Source of the DNA: an uncultured Spirochaetaceae bacterium
GTDB lineage: Bacteria; Spirochaetota; Spirochaetia; Treponematales; Treponemataceae
NCBI GenBank assembly: GCA_902796985.1
Contig: CADBRC010000168.1
Span: 1 to 13,633 of the forward strand
Reading direction: 5' to 3'
Length of the DNA stretch: 13,633 nucleotides
Position numbers and translations under genes: made by a program. Each line of letters opens with the position of its first letter. The first letter of the stretch is position 1. Below the pieces are notes generated by a model. That model saw only the letters and a program-made list of their open reading frames with translations. It did not search any database and was not told the DNA's origin. Positions 6,592 to 13,242 of the stretch are shown one piece after another.

Positions 6592-7401
6592 ATGAAGTTC
6601 ATGCGCAGCATCGCAGCGGCCATAGCACTGCTGCTCGCCCAAGCCGCAGTCGCGCAGGGGAACAGCGCGCAAGGCGACATTGCCAGCATAATCAGCAGGG
6701 GTGAGCTGAGAGTAGCCATCACCGCCGTTGACCAGCCCCCCTTCTACTTCACGGGCAAGGACGGCAGGCTTGCGGGCTATGACATAGACCTCGCCACCAA
6801 AATGGCGGATGAGATGGGGGTCAAGCTCGTCATCACCCGGGATGCACCTGCGTTCAACGACCTGGTCACGCTGGTCTCCAGCGGCAAAGCGGACCTTGCA
6901 GTCTCCAAGCTGAGCCGGACCCTTTCGCGCTCGCGCTTCATCAAATTCTCCAGCCCCTACATGACCTTCAAGCAGGGTTTGCTCTTCAACCGCCTGCAGC
7001 TCGCCAAGGTTTCAAGCGAGAGCGAAATCCACAAGTTCGTGCGGAACTACAAGGGCACGATCGGGGTCATCGCGAACTCATCCTACGCCAACTATGCAAA
7101 AGACAACTTCCCCGAGGCAAAGATAAAGGAATACCCGACCTGGGACGCAGCCGTGCAGGCCCTGACCAACGGAGAAGTCCTTTCCTTATATAGGGACGAG
7201 CTTGAGATAAAGCGGGTCCTGGCATCCATCCCCAACAGTTCCCTGCTCTTCAAACCGGTTTACTTCACCGACTTGACCGACCCCATTGCCGTAGCTGTCA
7301 AGACAGAAAACACTCAGCTCCTCTTCTGGGTCAACATATTCCTTGAGAACCAGCCCAAGATGACGGCGGATGAAATTCTTGCAAAATACGCAGGGCAGTA
7401 G
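6592..7401 (+). CDS. Periplasmic amino-acid-binding protein (solute-binding family 3)
   Basis: A 269-residue exported protein. The signal peptide MKFMRSIAAAIALLLAQAAVA is cleaved about residue 21; there is no lipobox, so it should be free in the periplasm. The mature protein has the family-3 pattern: ISRGELRVAI, PPFYFTGKDGRLAGYDIDLATKMADEMG, FNDLVTLVSSGKADLAVSKLSRTLSRSRFIKFSSPY, GTIGVIANSSYANYAK and WDAAVQALTNGEV. Arg113 (TLSR) and Asp202 (LYRDE) sit where family members bind the amino acid's carboxylate and amino groups, so the ligand is probably an alpha-amino acid. The start is ATG 6592, with GGGGAG six bases upstream; ATG 6571 lies before that site and is rejected. The next gene begins 12 bases after the stop, behind an AGGAG. 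Such proteins normally feed an ABC importer, but here the partner is an SDF-cyclase fusion. Confidence 0.92.
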   Translation: MKFMRSIAAAIALLLAQAAVAQGNSAQGDIASIISRGELRVAITAVDQPPFYFTGKDGRLAGYDIDLATKMADEMGVKLVITRDAPAFNDLVTLVSSGKADLAVSKLSRTLSRSRFIKFSSPYMTFKQGLLFNRLQLAKVSSESEIHKFVRNYKGTIGVIANSSYANYAKDNFPEAKIKEYPTWDAAVQALTNGEVLSLYRDELEIKRVLASIPNSSLLFKPVYFTDLTDPIAVAVKTENTQLLFWVNIFLENQPKMTADEILAKYAGQ

Positions 7402-7413
7402 GAGACAGGCATC

Positions 7414-10400
7414 ATGATTGGAAAAATACTCAAGAACCCCATCACAATACTCATAGCGGTCGTCCTGGGCATTCTCTTCGGCTTCTACGAGAAGGATATA
7501 GCCCTGTCCTGGGGCATTGTGGGCGACATGTACCTGAACCTCTTCCAGATGACGGTCATCCCGATTCTCGTTACGTCCATCGTCGCGAGCCTCGCCCAGT
7601 TGATGAAGGACTCAAACGCCCGCTCCCACATAGCGAAAATCCTTGTCGTCTTCCTCATAATGCTTGCTGCCACGTCGGTGTTCGGAACGATCGCAGGTAC
7701 GCTCGCCCGCCCCGGCAAGGATCTGGGCGATGCAACGACGGCAGTCCTGGACAAGATAATCAAGTCCTCGGCGGACACGAGCAAGGACGAGATGGCCCTC
7801 TACGACCCCTCGCAGGACAAGACGACCGGCGGCTCGTCACTCGTAGACTTCTTCGTCAACATCATCCCGTCCAACATCTTCAAATCCTTCAGCAACGGAT
7901 CGATACTGCAGCTCGTCTTCTTCTCGATAATCTTCGGCGTGGCCATAGGATTCCTGAAAGAGGACATGTCGGCAAGCCTGATACACGGGGTCATGTCGCT
8001 CAAGGACTCCTTCCAAAAGCTCATAAGCTGGACGATGTACGGCCTCCCGATCGGCCTCGTCTTCCTGATGGGCAAACAGATAGCCCAGGTCGGCGTAGAA
8101 ATCCTCCTTGCAATGGTCAAGTTCATCGTCATCTTCTACATAGCCGGCCTCATAGCCATGATCATCTGCAGCATCATCATCTGGATAAAATCCGGCATAA
8201 AGAACCCTGCGGCAGTCATGAAGAAAGTGATGGATCCCATCATCATCTGTTTCGCAACGCGCAACAGCTTCGCAGCCATGCCCTCGTCGATTTCTGCCCT
8301 CAAAGGGCTGGGCTTCGGCGAAAACATGGTCGACCTGGTCTTCCCGCTCGGCCTCACGGTGCTGCGCTTCGGCAACATCATGTATTTTGCGCTTGCATCC
8401 TGCTTTGTTGCGCAGGTATATGACGCGACCCTTCCCGCCTCCTCGCTCATGCTCATCGTGGTAGGTTCCCTGCTTGCAGGAACGGCAACGGCGGGTGCAT
8501 CGGGCCTCCTGACACTGCCGATGATTTCGCTGATACTGGACCCGATCGGCCTGCCGGTCGAATCCATCCTCGTTGTCTTCATGGCAATCGACTCCCTCAT
8601 AGACCCCATGCGGACCCTGCTCATTGTCTACATGAACATTGCGACCACCGCACTCGTCGCCCCCAAGGAGACGGAGGAAGAGCGGATTGCGAATGCCCAG
8701 CTCCGCGAGGCGAACGCGGAGGGCAGCAACATCTTTACGCTGGAGCCTGCAAGAATGGAAAAAGAAACCGTCATGGCGGCCCGGGACACGACCATACCGG
8801 CCGCAGCAGGAATGTCGTCTTCACCGGCGGCAGCAGTCGCAATGCCGGCTTCGAATGTACGGACGCTCCCCGCAAACAATACAGCAGCACCCCGGCACTC
8901 AAGCGGCATGAAGATCAGGATCCGCGATGCCCTCGTCGTTTTGAACACAGTGCTGCTCGTCACGACGGCAGCAGTCATCATACGGATAAACTCGCACGGA
9001 ACGCAGGATTCGGTCTACTCGGTCTCCACCAAGCTCATCACGGAAATCCTCAAGTCCGTGGACACCAAGCTCGAAGCCTACTACACGCCCGCCGACCAGG
9101 CAATCCACAACATCGCATTCCATTACTGGAATGATGATAAGTTTAACTTCAGGGCAGACAAGGAAAAAGCCCTGGACTACTTCATGGAACTGCTCAAGAC
9201 CCACGGCGAGTTCGCCATGGTCTACTTCGGCGACACCCAGGGCAACCTCATCATGGGCCGCCGCATGCCCAACGGAACCCTGACCCGCCGCTACATAACG
9301 CGGACCGCGGACAAGGTATTCACGCGCTATGTCCACGAGGACAAGCAGTACAACGCGACCTTCCCCTCCACGGAAGAAGGCGTGGACACAGGCTATGACC
9401 CCCGTACCCGCGGCTGGTACAAGAAGGCGGTGGAAAACAAGAAAACCGTCTGGACCAACGTCTACATCTTTGCAACCGACAACATGCCGGGATTCTCCTG
9501 CGCCTCGCCCGTATACGACGGGAACGGCAATCTGCTGGGCGTAGCCTGCATTGACATAGGAATACGCGACCTCTCACTCTATCTGGGCAAGATTTCCACA
9601 ACGGAGAACTCCAAGCTCTTCATCTATGACCAGGACAACCAGATCATTGCAAAGCCCATGAAGCAGGAAGACCCGATCCAGACCCTGCTCAACGTCTACC
9701 CGGCTGCTGACGGAAGCAACACCTACACGATGAAGAAGGTAGACGACAAGGCCGACCCGATCATCGCCGAGGCATTCGAAAACAGCCGGGGCAAGGTGAA
9801 CAAGGACATCTACTCGTTCAAGCTGGACGGCAAGAACTACTTCTGCAAGGTGGACTCCATGGCGCTCGACGAGGAGCTTTCGATGAACGTCGGCATGGTC
9901 ATCCCCGACAACGACATCATGGGAATCGTCTACAAGAACAACAGGATGGTCCTCCTGATCTCGCTGGTCGTCATCATCATCGCGATAATCATCTCCGTCC
10001 TGGTCTCCTCGCTCATATCCAACCCGATGAAGACCCTCTCCACCGAGATGAACAACATCAAGGAGCTGGCGATTGACGACGGCAAGCTGATAACGGATTC
10101 CGGCATAAAGGAGATTGACAACATGGTTGACTCCTTCCAGGGCATGAAGCAGGGACTTTTGAGCTTCAAGAAGTACGTCCCCGCCGACCTGGTAACCCAG
10201 CTGGTCAGGAACAGCCAGAACGCAGAAATCGGCGGCAAGAAGCAGACGCTCACCCTCTTGTTCTCCGACATCGAGAACTTCACGGGAATCTCGGAGAAGA
10301 CCAAGCCGGAAGACCTCGTAAACCGCCTCTACGACTACTTCTCCCTCTTTGCCCATACGATTTCCGGCAACCGGGGAACGATAGACAAGTACATCGGTGA

Positions 10401-11025
10401 CTCCATCATGGCATTCTGGGGCGCACCAATTGAGATGGACGTGAAGCTGCACGCCACGCTCGCCTGCCGCGCAGCCCTCACCTGCCAGATGCAGGGCTTC
10501 AACCTGTCCAACGCCTGGATACGTGAGGGCAAACCCAAGTTCCGCACCAGGTTCGGAATCCACACGGGCGAGGTCGTCGTCGGCAACATGGGATCGGACG
10601 AGAGAATCAACTATACGGTCCTCGGCGACAACGTGAACCTGGCCAGCCGTCTGGAGGGCATAAACAAGTACTACGGAACCGAAATCATCATCAGCGCGGT
10701 CACGCACGACCTCGTAAAGGAAGACTTCGAGTTCCGCATGCTGGACAAGATTACGGTCAAGGGCAAGACCCAGCCCCTCTACATCTACGAGCTTCTGGCC
10801 GAAAAGGGCAAGCTGGACCAGAACATACTCAAGGTGTACCGCGGCTATGAGAAGGGCCTCAAGTACTACTTTGAAGGCGACTGGGACAACTGCATCAAGT
10901 ACATGTCTGCCGTAATCCGCCGCCTGAACGACAAGGCTGCGGAGGTCATAAAGGAGCGTGCGGAAAGCTTCAAGCTGACTCCGCCGGAAAACTGGAAGGG
11001 TGTTTATGCATTCGACAAGAAATAA
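7414..11025 (+). CDS. Fusion of an SDF (glutamate/aspartate symporter) module with a dCache receptor adenylate cyclase
   Basis: A 1203-residue inner-membrane protein in one unbroken frame. Residues 1-416 form an SDF/DAACS symporter fold: TRNSFAAMPSS (282-292, hairpin 1), GTATAGASG (356-364, hairpin 2) and AIDSLIDPMRT (391-401). D397 and R400 match GltPh D394 and R397, which bind the amino group and the side-chain carboxylate. The NMDGT motif is replaced by LRFGN (317-321), and GltPh N401 and D405 are Ile404 and Asn408. An Ala/Pro-rich linker (417-498) leads to a second module: TM about 506-525, periplasmic dCache about 527-843 with amino-acid motif residues Y661, R666, W668, Y669, Y684 and D714, TM 845-869, HAMP-like 872-925, and a class III cyclase about 940-1120. 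The cyclase has metal Asp D952 and D996, adenine-selecting K992/T1068, and N1075 and R1079, so it should make cAMP. A TPR-like tail ends the protein. The SDF part may transport or merely sense. Confidence 0.93.
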   Translation: MIGKILKNPITILIAVVLGILFGFYEKDIALSWGIVGDMYLNLFQMTVIPILVTSIVASLAQLMKDSNARSHIAKILVVFLIMLAATSVFGTIAGTLARPGKDLGDATTAVLDKIIKSSADTSKDEMALYDPSQDKTTGGSSLVDFFVNIIPSNIFKSFSNGSILQLVFFSIIFGVAIGFLKEDMSASLIHGVMSLKDSFQKLISWTMYGLPIGLVFLMGKQIAQVGVEILLAMVKFIVIFYIAGLIAMIICSIIIWIKSGIKNPAAVMKKVMDPIIICFATRNSFAAMPSSISALKGLGFGENMVDLVFPLGLTVLRFGNIMYFALASCFVAQVYDATLPASSLMLIVVGSLLAGTATAGASGLLTLPMISLILDPIGLPVESILVVFMAIDSLIDPMRTLLIVYMNIATTALVAPKETEEERIANAQLREANAEGSNIFTLEPARMEKETVMAARDTTIPAAAGMSSSPAAAVAMPASNVRTLPANNTAAPRHSSGMKIRIRDALVVLNTVLLVTTAAVIIRINSHGTQDSVYSVSTKLITEILKSVDTKLEAYYTPADQAIHNIAFHYWNDDKFNFRADKEKALDYFMELLKTHGEFAMVYFGDTQGNLIMGRRMPNGTLTRRYITRTADKVFTRYVHEDKQYNATFPSTEEGVDTGYDPRTRGWYKKAVENKKTVWTNVYIFATDNMPGFSCASPVYDGNGNLLGVACIDIGIRDLSLYLGKISTTENSKLFIYDQDNQIIAKPMKQEDPIQTLLNVYPAADGSNTYTMKKVDDKADPIIAEAFENSRGKVNKDIYSFKLDGKNYFCKVDSMALDEELSMNVGMVIPDNDIMGIVYKNNRMVLLISLVVIIIAIIISVLVSSLISNPMKTLSTEMNNIKELAIDDGKLITDSGIKEIDNMVDSFQGMKQGLLSFKKYVPADLVTQLVRNSQNAEIGGKKQTLTLLFSDIENFTGISEKTKPEDLVNRLYDYFSLFAHTISGNRGTIDKYIGDSIMAFWGAPIEMDVKLHATLACRAALTCQMQGFNLSNAWIREGKPKFRTRFGIHTGEVVVGNMGSDERINYTVLGDNVNLASRLEGINKYYGTEIIISAVTHDLVKEDFEFRMLDKITVKGKTQPLYIYELLAEKGKLDQNILKVYRGYEKGLKYYFEGDWDNCIKYMSAVIRRLNDKAAEVIKERAESFKLTPPENWKGVYAFDKK
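10994..10999 (+). promoter_or_regulatory. Ribosome binding site deciding the racemase start
   Basis: GGAAGG inside the end of the cyclase gene lies six bases before ATG 11006. The in-frame GTG at 11000 abuts it directly and is a poorer candidate. Confidence 0.6.
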
Positions 11026-11773
11026 AAAGGCAATCGGCATAGTGGGGGGCATGGGCCCCTACGCCGGGATGGATCTGGAGCGCAAGGTTTTTGACTGCGT
11101 GAATGCGAAAAGCGATCAGGACTATCCCGACGTATTCATGATCTCCGCCTCGCGCCTGATTCCTGACCGCACCTACTACATCCTGCACCCGGACTCGGAG
11201 AACCCCTGTACGGGCATCGAGTACGTGATTCAGAAGCTCGCCGAAATCGGGGCAACCCATATAGCGATTCCCTGCAACACGGCCCACTCCCCCATCATCA
11301 TGAACCAGGTGCGGCGGTTCATCGAGATGAACGGGCTTGGCGTGACGCTGATGAACATCGTCGAGGAGACCTACAAGTGGGTAAAGGAAAACGTCAAGAG
11401 TAAACAGGTGGTTCTCTACGCTACGGCGGGTACCTACCACTCGGGCGTCTACCATACATTCTTCGACCCGGACGGCGAGAAACAGATAATAGAGCCCGAC
11501 GAGGAAGACAGAAAGCTCATCTGGGAAGCAATCTATAACCGCGATTACGGGATTAAGGCCTTTTCCAACCCGATAACTGACCAGGCAGTAGAGAACTTCC
11601 GTATCGTGACGGAAAAGATGGTTGCCCGGGGCTACGACACGTTCATCATGGGCTGCACGGAGATTCCGCTCGCAATGGGCCGCCTCCGCATGCCGATAAC
11701 GAAAATCGACCCGACAAAAATCCTTGCCCGCGCCTTAGTCAGGGAAGTCTGCCCTGAAAAGCTCAAGGACTAG
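11006..11773 (+). CDS. Aspartate/glutamate racemase-family enzyme
   Basis: A 255-residue cytoplasmic enzyme of the PLP-independent Asp/Glu racemase family. It shows KKAIGIVGGMGPYAGMDL at the N-terminus, the first catalytic Cys in IPCNTAH (Cys90) and the second in MGCTEIPLAM (Cys217). Both cysteines of the two-base mechanism are present, so it should be active. The first motif (GGMGPxA) and lack of a MurI pattern favour amino-acid (aspartate-type) racemase over the cell-wall glutamate racemase MurI; substrate is not certain. The gene starts inside the end of the transporter-cyclase gene (20-base overlap, different frame), implying translational coupling. In context it may convert the amino acid sensed or imported by its neighbours between L and D forms. 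No convincing intrinsic terminator follows; bases 11774-11829 show only a short TAAGA/TCTTA inverted repeat. Confidence 0.9.
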   Translation: MHSTRNKKAIGIVGGMGPYAGMDLERKVFDCVNAKSDQDYPDVFMISASRLIPDRTYYILHPDSENPCTGIEYVIQKLAEIGATHIAIPCNTAHSPIIMNQVRRFIEMNGLGVTLMNIVEETYKWVKENVKSKQVVLYATAGTYHSGVYHTFFDPDGEKQIIEPDEEDRKLIWEAIYNRDYGIKAFSNPITDQAVENFRIVTEKMVARGYDTFIMGCTEIPLAMGRLRMPITKIDPTKILARALVREVCPEKLKD

Positions 11774-11823
11774 GCCTGTCAAGGGGTCTGCCCAAAAATA
11801 AGACTTTTCTTAACTCATCCCCC

Positions 11824-11865
11824 TAAGCCTTGCAAATCGGACGAAAGGCATTTATAATAAGCCTT
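11824..11865. repeat. Paired TAAGCCTT repeats around the SH3-gene promoter
   Basis: TAAGCCTT occurs at 11824-11831 and again at 11858-11865, 34 bases apart (just over three helical turns). An inverted half-site AAAGGC lies between them at 11844-11849. The left copy overlaps the -35 and the right copy overlaps the end of the -10. Such placement fits a repressor operator; no regulator is identifiable. Confidence 0.4.
11830..11858 (+). promoter_or_regulatory. Sigma70-type promoter of the SH3/M48/CHASE2 operon
   Basis: TTGCAA (11830-11835), a 17-base spacer, and a perfect TATAAT (11853-11858). Transcription should start about 11865, 24 bases before the ATG at 11889, with GGAGG (11877-11881) in the leader. 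This is the best promoter match in the window. Confidence 0.78.
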
Positions 11866-11888
11866 ATCTCAGATTTGGAGGCTTTTTT

Positions 11889-12350
11889 ATGATAAAAAGA
11901 TTCGTTTCGATACTGCTTTCAGGAATCATCACGGTCTCGGCGTTTGCAGCCGGGGCTTCCCGTTACGTCTCTGTCCAGTCGCTCGCCATCAAGGAAAAAA
12001 CGTCGAATACATCCAAGACGCTCGCAACGGCAAGCTACGGCGACGAGCTGACGCTCATAAAGGAATCCGGCAAGTGGACGCAAGTTTCTCCCAAGTCAGC
12101 CCCGTCCGTCAAGGGATGGGTAAGCTCTTCTGCCCTGTCCAAACGCAAGATTGTCACGGGCAAGTCTGTCAAGACAGATGCAAATGAGATTTCCCTGGCA
12201 GGAAAGGGTTTCTCCGAGGGATTCGAGAACCGGGATGCCTCATCCTGGGACACGGACAATCCGGCGGTGGACAGCATCGAAAAGAATTCCGTCTCCGATG
12301 AGGAGATGCGGGCTTTCATAAAAGAAGGCAAACTCAAGGAGGCAGAATGA
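11889..12350 (+). CDS. Exported SH3-domain protein
   Basis: A 153-residue protein with a signal peptide (MIKRFVSILLSGIITVSAFA, cleavage about residue 20) and a bacterial SH3 (SH3b) domain at about 24-85: YVSVQSLAIKEKTSNTSKTL, YGDELTLIKESGKWTQVSP and the closing GWVSSSALSKR. The rest is a low-complexity, acidic, probably disordered tail ending SDEEMRAFIKEGKLKEAE. Bacterial SH3b domains commonly bind peptidoglycan or proteins in the periplasm; the role here is not known. It is first in an operon behind a strong promoter and ribosome site, and its TGA overlaps the start of the M48 protease gene (ATGA), so the two are translationally coupled and may act together at the cell wall or envelope. Confidence 0.82.
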   Translation: MIKRFVSILLSGIITVSAFAAGASRYVSVQSLAIKEKTSNTSKTLATASYGDELTLIKESGKWTQVSPKSAPSVKGWVSSSALSKRKIVTGKSVKTDANEISLAGKGFSEGFENRDASSWDTDNPAVDSIEKNSVSDEEMRAFIKEGKLKEAE

Positions 12351-13240
12351 TGGCGATAAGGAAGCAGACCCTCATCGGCTGCGCCATACTCGCGCTGTTC
12401 GTTCAGGCCGCAGTGACCGCAGACGGACTCGATGGATTCAGAAAGATTGCAGGGACAGTACAGAATGCGGGCGGAGAGGTCTCAAAGGCCTCCGCATCCA
12501 TCGCAGCCGTAACCGAGGAAATAACACCTGAGCAGCAGTACTACATTGGGCGCGCAGTCGCCGGAACCGTTCTCAAGAATTACAAGCTCTACGATAACAA
12601 GGCGGCAACGGCATACGCCAACAAGATCTGCGCCGCAATAACACAGGCATCCGACATGCCCCTGCTCTACAAGGGCTATTACGTCGGCATCTTGGACACG
12701 GACGAAGTGAACGCCCTCTCCTCCCCGGGAGGCCACATCCTCATCACAAAGGGGCTCATGGAGTGCGCCAGGGACGAGGATGCGCTCGCTGCGGTCATCG
12801 CTCACGAGGTAGCCCACATCCAGCTGGGACACAGCGTCAAGGCAATAAAGTCCAACCGGGCAACCAACGAGCTTATAAAGGCCGTCGGTGACGAGCTTCC
12901 CCACAGCGGCAACGCGAGGATTCTCGCCGACCTCGGCGTAAACGTCGACGACATGGTGGAGGAACTGGCGACCTCCGGCTACTCCAAGACGCAGGAATTC
13001 CAGGCCGACAAGAAGGCCCTGTCCCTGATGAGCGATGCAGGCTATGATCCTGCGGCGATGCAGGACATGCTGAACTTCCTCAAGCTCAAAGAGGAAGGGC
13101 AGACAACGGGCTTCTGCAAGAACCATCCGGACGCCGCGTCCAGGCTCAAGAACATTAAGGGCGACCTGAAGAAGTTCAAGAAGGAATACAACAGGAAAAC
13201 CCGCGAGGCCCGCTTCACCAAAACCCAGGGGAGCCTGTAG
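12347..13240 (+). CDS. Periplasmic M48-family zinc metalloprotease
   Basis: A 297-residue protein with an N-terminal signal sequence (Arg/Lys, then LIGCAILALFVQAAVTA, likely cut about residue 25). The peptidase domain has NALSSPGGHILITKGLM, the zinc motif HEVAH (153-157; His153, Glu154, His157) and the third ligand Glu217 in EFQADKKAL, the usual M48 arrangement. A C-terminal segment with HPDAASRLKNIKG is also typical. It lacks the four membrane spans of HtpX and the TPR domain of BepA, resembling small periplasmic M48 enzymes such as LoiP. Likely role: degradation of misfolded envelope proteins. GGAGG lies four bases before the first of two consecutive ATGs (12347, 12350); either could be used. 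Coupled to the SH3 gene upstream and followed after two bases by the CHASE2 gene. Confidence 0.92.
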   Translation: MMAIRKQTLIGCAILALFVQAAVTADGLDGFRKIAGTVQNAGGEVSKASASIAAVTEEITPEQQYYIGRAVAGTVLKNYKLYDNKAATAYANKICAAITQASDMPLLYKGYYVGILDTDEVNALSSPGGHILITKGLMECARDEDALAAVIAHEVAHIQLGHSVKAIKSNRATNELIKAVGDELPHSGNARILADLGVNVDDMVEELATSGYSKTQEFQADKKALSLMSDAGYDPAAMQDMLNFLKLKEEGQTTGFCKNHPDAASRLKNIKGDLKKFKKEYNRKTREARFTKTQGSL

Positions 13241-13242
13241 TA

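Noticed and set aside
8908..11025. Possibility that the cyclase is a separate gene starting at the ATG of residue 499
   Set aside because: The frame is unbroken from the SDF module through the linker, and no good Shine-Dalgarno site precedes this ATG. Internal initiation is not excluded but is not supported.
9574..11052. 492-codon open frame on the minus strand
   Set aside because: It lies wholly antisense to the dCache/cyclase part of the fusion, shows no recognisable domain, and is rich in Val/Asp/Leu runs that mirror the GC-rich codons of the real gene.
11774..11829. Intrinsic terminator after the racemase
   Set aside because: Only a five-base TAAGA/TCTTA stem and a GGG/CCC pairing are seen, with no GC-rich stem followed by a T-run.
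12482..13126. 214-codon open frame on the minus strand
   Set aside because: Antisense to the M48 protease, whose HEVAH motif and signal peptide are clear.
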